From Cystobacterineae bacterium (GTDB taxonomy: Bacteria > Myxococcota > Myxococcia > Myxococcales > Myxococcaceae), in the NCBI GenBank assembly GCA_009781495.1, contig WQYA01000002.1:1-64000 (forward strand): a DNA stretch of 64,000 nt, in the 5' to 3' direction. Positions 16,977 to 22,176 of this stretch are shown here, piece by piece. Under the pieces are notes generated by a model. That model was not told where the DNA came from, did not search any database, and was given only the letters and a program-made list of their open reading frames with translations. Positions within the stretch are counted from its first letter, which is position 1. Each line of letters begins with the position of its first letter. Position numbers and translations under genes: made by a program.

Positions 16977-18803
16977 TTATAGCGCGTCATCCCAGTCCAC
17001 ACGAAGTTGATATTCGTCCTGAGCGTTGGATTCGCGGTTTTTGGGGTCCTTGACTTCCAGGAAATAGACTCCCGGAGTGGCAGAATAACGCAAAGTGGTG
17101 GGGCTGTCTTTTTTGGGGAGGGGGGCGGTTTGGACAAGCTCCAACTTCCCTTCCTCGTCCATGCGATGCAGCCACAACCCCAAGCTGTTTTTAGGGAGGC
17201 CGAAAAGGGTAGCGAGGATGGGTTTGCGCACGAGGAGTTGACTCAAATCCACGCGAAAAAAGTCCACATCCCCCTTGGGATGAACATATCCGCGCAGGCT
17301 TTGCCCCATGGCCAACTCTGTGGCCTGCTCCAGGGTGTTGTTGGGCTCCTTTTCGCGGCGTTGCGCGCCCTCCAGCGCCTGCGCGCGAATGCGATAGGGG
17401 GTTTTGGGGTTTTCCTGGGTTTTCACCCATTTGTTGGAAATTTTTTGAGCGACGGACTCGACTTTGAAATAGCAAGTGCCGGGGCATTCCACATTCAGCA
17501 AGCGCTCCGCCTCATGGATTTTCCCCTCATTGCTGCGCAGCAGGACACGCTCCGCGGCAGCGGCCTCCGCGGGGACAATGGCCGAAAGCTGCAAGTCCAC
17601 GCCCTCAAGCGCGGAGAGCTCCACATGCACCAAAGAAGGCGCAGCCACGTCCACGCGAAAATAGTCCACGTCCTCAGCCGGCGACAAGAGGGCCTGCATC
17701 TCTTTGCCCAGGGCCAGAGGCGTAGCCTGCAAAGGCGTATTGTTCGGCTCCGTCTCAAAAGAGGCATCATCATCCTCCAGAGAGAGTTTCAGCTGATAGG
17801 GAATCAGCAAAAGGGAAGGGCTGGTTTGAGGGTTGGTTTGGGGCTTAGGTTGGGGGTTAGGGTTAGGCGCAGCCGCCCCCCCCTGAGCCGCAGCAGTTTT
17901 CACTCTCAGCGCCACAGTGGAGAGTTGAGGCGGCAGAGCAAAATTCCGCACCCTCCACCCCCCCCTATGCCCCGGACGTGTACGCAGCAGAACATTGCCT
18001 TCGCCGTCGCAGAGTTGAATTTCCAAAGCGGCGTCGGCGTCGGCTTCCACCTCAACGGCAACGCGGAGGAGGGTAGGTGGGGGAGGGGGCTTAGCGGCAG
18101 TTTCCGCCGCAGTTTCCGACGCAACCTCCGCCGCAGTTTTTGGCGCAGCCTCCGTTGCAGACTCGCCCGCAACCTCCGTCACGGGCTTCACCGCAGTCTC
18201 CTCTGCCGCAAGTTTCTCCACCGCCTCGGGCAACTCAAAGCGGAACCAATCCACGTCATCGGCGAAGAGGGTGCCCTGTTGCAGCACCTGAAGGGGCGCA
18301 AGGCTGGCCTCGCTGAGGCGGTTATTGGGTTCCGCCTCATGCTCCGCGACAGCGTCCACAAAGCGCACGCTCAGCCGGTAGCTTCCCCCGGAGCCGTCTT
18401 TGGCGGACACCACGCGGAAGAAGCGGGGCTCGCCGAGGCCCACATTGGGGATGGACTCCACGCCCCCCAAGCCCGCGCGGTTGGTGCGCAGCAGCACCTC
18501 GCCCGCCTCGTTGACGATTTCCAAGGCCACGTCCACGCCCGGGGAGGGGCTGGCCTCCACATGGGCCCAGCGCCCGAGGGCAGCGGGCAGCCAAAACCAA
18601 TCCTCGTCCCTGCCTTGCGGGGGCACAGAAATTTCGGCCTCCAGCGTCAAGTCCGCGTCTATTTTCTGAGCCTGGCTGGCCTGGTTATTCGGCTCCACCT
18701 CTCTGGGGGCAGAAGGGGTGTTGGGTTGCTCCTTTTTAGAAGGGCAAGCCCAGCAAAGGGCAAGGGCAGCCGCAAGGCCAAGCAAAGGGTAAGGTAGAGC
18801 CAT
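16977..18803 (-). CDS. Lipoprotein with four PPC-like domains
   Basis: A 608-residue predicted lipoprotein (lipobox LCWAC). It contains four domains of the bacterial pre-peptidase C-terminal (PPC) type, each opening with an EPNN motif: EVEPNNQASQAQ, EAEPNNRLSEAS, ETEPNNTPLQAT and EKEPNNTLEQAT, with DVDFFRV or DVDWFRF strands. Between domains two and three lies an Ala/Thr/Glu-rich linker (~215-260). No protease domain is present, so it is a stand-alone binding or structural surface protein. The 596-residue plus-strand ORF 17007-18797 is its shadow. Confidence 0.82.
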   Translation of the reverse strand: MALPYPLLGLAAALALCWACPSKKEQPNTPSAPREVEPNNQASQAQKIDADLTLEAEISVPPQGRDEDWFWLPAALGRWAHVEASPSPGVDVALEIVNEAGEVLLRTNRAGLGGVESIPNVGLGEPRFFRVVSAKDGSGGSYRLSVRFVDAVAEHEAEPNNRLSEASLAPLQVLQQGTLFADDVDWFRFELPEAVEKLAAEETAVKPVTEVAGESATEAAPKTAAEVASETAAETAAKPPPPPTLLRVAVEVEADADAALEIQLCDGEGNVLLRTRPGHRGGWRVRNFALPPQLSTVALRVKTAAAQGGAAAPNPNPQPKPQTNPQTSPSLLLIPYQLKLSLEDDDASFETEPNNTPLQATPLALGKEMQALLSPAEDVDYFRVDVAAPSLVHVELSALEGVDLQLSAIVPAEAAAAERVLLRSNEGKIHEAERLLNVECPGTCYFKVESVAQKISNKWVKTQENPKTPYRIRAQALEGAQRREKEPNNTLEQATELAMGQSLRGYVHPKGDVDFFRVDLSQLLVRKPILATLFGLPKNSLGLWLHRMDEEGKLELVQTAPLPKKDSPTTLRYSATPGVYFLEVKDPKNRESNAQDEYQLRVDWDDAL

Positions 18804-18839
18804 AGGTAGGCGTTTTAGCGCAGGCCGTTGCGGAAGTCA

Positions 18840-19165
18840 CATTCGGTTGTTTTTTTGGCCTGCGGCCCGGCTGTCTTTTAAATTCCCCTCTAAGGAGGGG
18901 TGCCCCGGAGGGGCGGGGTGGTGGTTGTTTAAGGCTTTATGCTGGGGGTAGCAAAAATATTCTTTTCGTCCATTCGGGTGTTGTCTTCTTGGGCCTGCGG
19001 CCCGGCTGTTTTTTAAAACAATTTTTTTGCCCTCCGGGCGGGGTTTTTGGTGCTGGGCCTGCGGCCCGGGCATTTCCGCTGCTCGGCAGCAGTAGATTTC
19101 GCCTACCGGCGAGTCACTTTCTTTTGCATGCGCAAAAGAAAGTAACCAAAGAAAAACTACCCTCC
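18840..19165 (-). repeat. Dispersed palindromic repeat, copy C (inverted relative to copy A)
   Basis: Between ~18985 and 19165 the reverse complement of copy A (36-215) is nearly complete, including GGGCCTGCGGCCC twice, GCCCTCCGGGCGGGGTTTTTGG, TTTCGCCTACCGGCGAGTC and the hairpin CTTTCTTTTGCATGCGCAAAAGAAAG. The stretch 18850-18960 adds another GGCCTGCGGCCCGGCTGT and a C/G-rich palindromic tail (CCCCTCTAAGGAGGGG). Non-coding; ORFs here such as 18989-19189 are not credible. Confidence 0.75.
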
Positions 19166-19347
19166 GGGGGCCCCTTAGCGGGGAGCTAAGCCTCATTCGC
19201 AACCCCTTTCAAACTTCCCTCAATTCGTTTGCATCAGGAGGGGCCGCGAAGCGCGGTGCAAGGTTGAAGCGTGTCAGCACAGTCCTCAGAGCCCCCTCCT
19301 TTCTCTTTTATGCTGCCTTGCATTTCATTCTTAAAAGCACTTCTCTA

Positions 19348-19393
19348 TTGAAAAAAAGGAAATATTCTGATAATATTCTAATAATATTTTGAT
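19348..19393 (+). promoter_or_regulatory. Promoter with three 11-bp iterons upstream of the Phd/YefM gene
   Basis: TTGAAA (19348) and TAATAT (19371) are separated by 17 nt. The -10 box lies within three direct repeats: AATATTCTGAT, AATATTCTAAT and AATATTTTGAT (19361-19393). Such iterons over a promoter suit autorepression by an antitoxin. Confidence 0.7.
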
Positions 19394-19425
19394 AAAATAA
19401 AGTCTCAGAAAAGGGGTGCAAGCTT

Positions 19426-19692
19426 ATGATCCGCATTCGGCCCGTCTCGGACCTTCGCAACAAATTTCCCGAAATAGAGCGTGTCGTCAACGGCGGGGAA
19501 GCCGTTTTCCTGACGAAAAACGGCTATGGGGCCATGGTTGTCATGAGTCTCGAAAAATATGCACAACTGACGGAGGACTTGGAGTTGAAGCTGAAGAAGG
19601 CCGACCGTGCTGCCGCTGCTTCTGCAGAGAGCCACAGCCACAAGACGGTTTTTTCGCGGCTGAAAAAGGGGCTCCATGGCAAAACGCGTTAG
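19426..19692 (+). CDS. Phd/YefM-family antitoxin without intact toxin
   Basis: An 88-residue Phd/YefM antitoxin. The N-terminal DNA-binding fold is clear (RPVSDLRNKFPEIERVV, EAVFLTKNGYGAMVVMSLEKY). The C-terminal, toxin-binding part is charged and helical. SD AAGGGG lies 9 nt before ATG 19426. Normally a RelE/ParE- or Doc-type toxin gene follows with an overlap; here only a 29-codon ORF begins at 19676, and after nine codons it runs into the repeated RNA element. The antitoxin therefore looks orphaned, perhaps by arrival of that element. Confidence 0.85.
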   Translation: MIRIRPVSDLRNKFPEIERVVNGGEAVFLTKNGYGAMVVMSLEKYAQLTEDLELKLKKADRAAAASAESHSHKTVFSRLKKGLHGKTR

Positions 19693-19765
19693 TTTGCGCT
19701 ACCCCCCTTGCCTTCCCCCCCAAACCAAGCTAGAGTATTTTTCGGTGCTTCAACACACCACCTAG
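19676..19765 (+). pseudogene. Possible remnant of the toxin gene start
   Basis: ATG 19676 overlaps the antitoxin end by 17 nt, as toxin genes often do. The ORF reads MAKRVSLRY and then enters the repeat at 19702, ending after 29 codons. The junction suggests that the toxin body was replaced or deleted. Only nine codons support this, so it may be chance. Confidence 0.35.
19708..19736 (+). promoter_or_regulatory. Promoter-like boxes of element R1
   Basis: TTGCCT (19708-19713), 17-nt spacer, TAGAGT (19731-19736). R2 has the same arrangement with TATAAG as -10. Predicted transcription start near 19743, just before the first helix. Confidence 0.45.
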
Positions 19766-20111
19766 TAGCGGTCTTTCCGCGCCCGACAGCGTGGCTTTTT
19801 TGTGCCATTTTGGCCGGGTAGCGCGAAAGCCGAAAAACAGCCCGTGAGGGCTAAGGCCTCGGGCCGTCTACTAGCGGTGTTGAAGTACCTGGCCACCTTC
19901 TCAACAAAGGCAGCCATTCAACAACTTGCTAGTAGGAGGCCAATATGGCTGACAACAAAATGGAAATGAATACCGGTCCACCCCCTTGGAGTTTTTTTAG
20001 TGCCCCTCGCCGCCCACCTGTTTTGAGGGTGGGGGCTCAAACGAGTTAAGAAGCCGTCATTCATGAAAACCTCGGCCCCCGCCTTCTTCATTGGAGGTGG
20101 GGGCTTTGTTG
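19743..20111 (+). ncRNA. Putative bistable structured RNA leader, copy R1
   Basis: Helix y:y' pairs CTTCAACAC (19748-19756) with GTGTTGAAG (19877-19885). Inside it, x:x' pairs CTAGTAG-CGG (19762-19771) with CCG-T-CTACTAG (19864-19874). The enclosed core has GGCTTT/AAAGCC (19793-19798 / 19826-19831) and AGCCC-GTGA-GGGCT with a GNRA loop (19839-19852). Downstream, TTCAACA (19917-19923) can pair with y' and GCTAGTAG (19928-19935) with x'. The second x overlaps the Shine-Dalgarno AGGAGG (19934-19939), so the alternative fold would hide the ribosome site of the small ORF at 19945. I do not recognise a known riboswitch, tmRNA, intron or retron here. Confidence 0.7.
19945..20049 (+). CDS. Small ORF in element R1 (34 residues)
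   Basis: ATG 19945 lies 5 nt after the strong Shine-Dalgarno AGGAGG. The first 18 residues, MADNKMEMNTGPPPWSFF, are identical to those in R2. After a TTTTTTT tract a 1-nt difference puts the two copies in different frames; here the tail is SAPRRPPVLRVGAQTS. No signal peptide or membrane segment is visible. It may be a regulatory leader peptide or a small functional peptide. Confidence 0.55.
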   Translation: MADNKMEMNTGPPPWSFFSAPRRPPVLRVGAQTS

Positions 20112-20118
20112 TGTTTTT
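20075..20118 (+). terminator. Intrinsic terminator of element R1
   Basis: GCCCCC-G-CCT ... AGG-T-GGGGGC forms a 10-bp stem with one G-U pair, followed by TTTGTTGTGTTTTTTT. It may also act on the convergent nuclease gene. Confidence 0.7.
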
Positions 20119-20148
20119 TTGGCTTTGGTCTGAACACCCGCGGTTTTT

Positions 20149-20940
20149 TTATGATCCGCCACGCATCTTTTGCTCGATGGAGCGCAAGGTGTTTTGAATT
20201 TCTTGCTCGCGCAATTCCGGATCAATGTCTTGAATATATTCAATGGCCGAAAAATCATCACCGCGCTTTCTATTTTGCGGCGGTTCCAAGGCTTCAATCA
20301 GCAATGCCTCCAATGTGGCAATGACACTTGCAAGCGAGTTTTTGAAAGGAAATTCTTTCAATCCGCCGTCATCCGTTGCTTCCAGAAGCCCGAACCAAGA
20401 AAATCGATTCCAGCGGCTGCCCAGACGATCCATTGTGTGCTCAAAGAGGCGTTTGCTGAGTGGGCGCTCCACGGAGCGCCCGACATAAACCACGGTGTGG
20501 TGATCATAGAGAATATAAATGCCCTTTTGCTTTCCAAAGTCGATGGGTTTGGATGTGGCTTGTTGCTTGCCGAAGAGTTTGGGATCGCCGCGCCAGACGA
20601 CCAAATCTCTTTGCCAATACATTCCAAAAGAACGGATGATGGCGTCTGAATTTTCAATGTTTGGCGCGGAAGCTGCCAATACTTTTTCCTTTGACTTTGG
20701 CGTGGCTTGCGTTGCAGTGTTCAACGCGAAAACGCCCCTGCCGACGCGTATAAACGGCGACTTTTTGCCGTCGTGTTTGATGGATGCTGCAAGTTGTGCA
20801 TTGACCGTTGCAGCAGGCGTTGCCCCTTCGGTTTCATAATAGCCGCGAGAAAGTATCTGCTCCGAAATTTCCGTATAATGCAGCGGCGAATCAGACTCTC
20901 GAAGAACGCGCTTGATGGCTTCTTTCCAAGACTTCTCCAT
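20149..20940 (-). CDS. HARE-HTH / GIY-YIG nuclease-domain protein
   Basis: 263 residues. The N-terminus (~1-75) is a HARE-HTH (HB1/ASXL) DNA-binding module (SPLHYTEISEQILSRGYY, then ASIKHDGKKSPFIRVGRGVFAL). The C-terminal half is a GIY-YIG nuclease domain: KGIYILYD (GIY 140-142), VVYVGRS (YVG 152-154), a Leu/Arg helix, then a LEALLIEALEPPQN block with the catalytic Glu candidate (~211-216) and Asn223. The combination suggests a DNA-cleaving defence or mobile-element protein. It is flanked by the direct repeats R1 and R2 and lies opposite to their direction. Its own partner genes are not evident. Confidence 0.85.
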   Translation of the reverse strand: MEKSWKEAIKRVLRESDSPLHYTEISEQILSRGYYETEGATPAATVNAQLAASIKHDGKKSPFIRVGRGVFALNTATQATPKSKEKVLAASAPNIENSDAIIRSFGMYWQRDLVVWRGDPKLFGKQQATSKPIDFGKQKGIYILYDHHTVVYVGRSVERPLSKRLFEHTMDRLGSRWNRFSWFGLLEATDDGGLKEFPFKNSLASVIATLEALLIEALEPPQNRKRGDDFSAIEYIQDIDPELREQEIQNTLRSIEQKMRGGS

Positions 20941-21051
20941 GGAGTTTTCCCCTCATTTGGCAACCGTCATAACCACAGGTCAGCCTAGGCCGTTTGCAGA
21001 AAACGCACAACCCCCATCCCTACCTGTGGAGGTTGGCCCTCCCTTCCCCCC

Positions 21052-21080
21052 TTGCCTTCCCCCCAAAACCAAGCTATAAG
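21052..21080 (+). promoter_or_regulatory. Promoter-like boxes of element R2
   Basis: TTGCCT (21052-21057), 17-nt spacer, TATAAG (21075-21080). The spacing is the same as in R1 although the -10 sequence differs. Confidence 0.5.
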
Positions 21081-21286
21081 CTTCGGCAGGTGCTGAACAC
21101 ACCTAAGACAGCGGTTTCTCCGCGCCCGACAGCGTGGCTTTTTTGCGCCATTTTGGCCGGGTAGCGCGAGAGCTGAAAAACAGCCCGCAAGGGCTAAGGC
21201 CTCGGGCCGTCTGTCTTCGGTGTTCAAGTACCTGGCCTTCCCCTTGAACAAGGGAAGTGCCTTCACCCCAAAGACAGGAGGCCAAT

Positions 21287-21409
21287 ATGGCTGACAACAA
21301 AATGGAAATGAATACCGGTCCACCCCCTTGGAGTTTTTTTAAGTGCCCCTCGCCGCCCACCTGTTTTGAGGGTGGGGGCTCAAACGAGTTAAGAAGCCGT
21401 CATTCATGA
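21287..21409 (+). CDS. Small ORF in element R2 (40 residues)
   Basis: ATG 21287, 5 nt after AGGAGG. It begins MADNKMEMNTGPPPWSFF as in R1 and then reads KCPSPPTCFEGGGSNELRSR because of one extra A after the TTTTTTT tract. Two cysteines appear only in this version. Function unknown; the shared N-terminus is the part under selection, if any is. Confidence 0.55.
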   Translation: MADNKMEMNTGPPPWSFFKCPSPPTCFEGGGSNELRSRHS

Positions 21410-21417
21410 AAACCTCG

Positions 21418-21454
21418 GCCCCCGCCTTCTTCATTGGAGGTGGGGGCTTTGTTG
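21418..21454 (+). terminator. Intrinsic terminator of element R2
   Basis: Same hairpin as in R1 (GCCCCCGCCT ... AGGTGGGGGC), followed by TTTGTTG; the longer T run of R1 is missing. Confidence 0.55.
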
Positions 21455-21479
21455 CCCTCCTTGTTCCCTCAATGTTATG

Positions 21480-21508
21480 TTGAAACATAGTGTCGCCTAT
21501 GGTACTAT
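21480..21508 (+). promoter_or_regulatory. hicAB promoter with palindromic operator
   Basis: TTGAAA (21480), 17-nt spacer, TACTAT (21503). The spacer contains CATAG-N6-CTATG (21486-21501), a likely HicB operator. The predicted start of transcription is at or within a few nt of the GTG at 21516, so the mRNA may be nearly leaderless. Confidence 0.7.
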
Positions 21509-21515
21509 TAAAAGT

Positions 21516-21638
21516 GTGAATACGGCGAAAAAGCTTTTGGGGGCCATGCGCAAAAACCCGAGGGACTGGCGCTTGACTCAGCTTCAAACGGTGGCGCGGC
21601 AACATGGAATCCGCTGGCGCCAGGAGACCAAAGTATGA
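21516..21638 (+). pseudogene. hicA: Truncated HicA toxin
   Basis: GTG 21516 opens a 40-codon ORF absent from the ORF track: VNTAKKLLGAMRKNPRDWRL and TQLQTVARQHGIRW. This matches the first half of HicA toxins of the KKLLxxMRxNPRDW class. The second half, including the GGSH catalytic His motif, is missing; the ORF ends RQETKV. Its stop overlaps the hicB start (ATGA), so it is still positioned to be translated and coupled to hicB. It is unlikely to be an active RNase. Confidence 0.65.
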
Positions 21639-21985
21639 GAGGGCTCAACCAATATCCATTTGAAGTACGGGCGATGAGTGAAGGGGAGGGTGGGGGCTAT
21701 TTGGTTTCCTTCCCGGACGTCCCCGGGTGTATTTCCGACGGGGAAACCATCGAGGAGGCCATTGCAAATGGCAAAGATGCGCTCCACGCCACCCTCTTGG
21801 CGCTGAAGGCCGAAGGTTTTCCTGTGCCCAAACCCAACAGCGGGGGCGTAGCCTCGGGCAAATTTGTCACCCGCGTACCCAAAACCATTCACACCCAGCT
21901 TTCCGCGAGGGCAAAGGTGGAGGGCGTATCACTGAATTCGTTGGTGCTGGCTTTTATTGCCGAAGGCCTGGGCAGAAGGGGCTAG
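21635..21985 (+). CDS. hicB: HicB-family antitoxin
   Basis: A 116-residue HicB antitoxin. The degraded RNase-H-like domain is clear (GGGYLVSFPDVPGCISDGET, IEEAIANGKDAL). The C-terminus looks like a ribbon-helix-helix DNA-binding element (GKFVTRVPKTIHTQL, GVSLNSLVLAFIAEG). AGGAG lies about 9 nt before ATG 21635. It probably represses the promoter at 21480. The cognate HicA is truncated, so this may be a solitary regulator. Confidence 0.9.
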   Translation: MRGLNQYPFEVRAMSEGEGGGYLVSFPDVPGCISDGETIEEAIANGKDALHATLLALKAEGFPVPKPNSGGVASGKFVTRVPKTIHTQLSARAKVEGVSLNSLVLAFIAEGLGRRG

Positions 21986-22125
21986 GGTTAGCCGTTGAAG
22001 GGCCAGGGAAATACCCCAAGAGGCCCCCCCACTCCCCTAACCCCCTCCTGAGGCGGAGGCATTTTCCTGCGGACAAGCGTTTTCTTAAACGCCCTGAAAG
22101 CCACATCCACGTTGTGTTTTTTTTG

Positions 22126-22140
22126 GCGAATTTTATTCGC
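22126..22140. promoter_or_regulatory. Perfect palindrome upstream of the restriction-modification gene
   Basis: GCGAAT-TTT-ATTCGC, 37 bp before ATG 22177. Position and symmetry suit an operator, but no regulator is identified. The rest of 21986-22176 shows no clear signal. Confidence 0.35.
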
Positions 22141-22176
22141 GTGCAATTGTCAACCTCTGTAGTGTTTCAAGTCATC

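Larger units (their letters stand above)
19702..20111 (+). repeat. 410-bp RNA-encoding element, copy R1
   Basis: Direct repeat of 21046-21454 (R2). Boundaries are sharp: identity starts at CCCCCCTTGCCTTCC and ends at GGGGGCTTTGTTG. Inside, long invariant blocks alternate with segments that differ between copies in a compensated way. The unit holds promoter-like boxes, a structured leader, a small ORF and a terminator. The two copies flank the GIY-YIG nuclease gene. Confidence 0.9.
21046..21454 (+). repeat. 409-bp RNA-encoding element, copy R2
   Basis: Direct repeat of R1 (19702-20111), 1344 bp downstream of it. Conserved blocks include the -35 region, CGCGCCCGACAGCGTGGCTT, GGCTAAGGCCTCGGGCCGTC, GAGGCCAATATGGCTGACAA and the terminator. 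The variable blocks are the pairing segments. Confidence 0.9.
21087..21454 (+). ncRNA. Putative bistable structured RNA leader, copy R2
   Basis: Same plan as R1 with different pairing letters. Helix y:y' is TGAACAC (21094-21100) with GTGTTCA (21220-21226). Helix x:x' is AAGACAG-CGG (21105-21114) with CCG-T-CTGTCTT (21207-21217). The core keeps GGCTTT/AGAGCT with G-U pairs and AGCCC-GCAA-GGGCT, again a GNRA loop (21182-21195). Alternative partners downstream are CTTGAACA (21243-21250), fully complementary to y', and AAGACAG (21271-21277), complementary to x' and overlapping the Shine-Dalgarno AGGAGG (21276-21281). Five of seven x positions differ from R1, and all three related segments changed in step. 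Confidence 0.7.

Noticed and set aside
17007-18797. 596-residue plus-strand ORF opposite the PPC lipoprotein
   Set aside because: Composition is a mirror of the Ala/Glu-rich sense gene; no motif, and the minus-strand protein has a lipobox and four clear EPNN domains.
19702-20111. R elements as group I/II intron, retron or tmRNA
   Set aside because: No domain V or P7-like core, no reverse transcriptase or maturase nearby, no tRNA-like ends or proteolysis tag. The promoter-leader-ORF-terminator order fits better.
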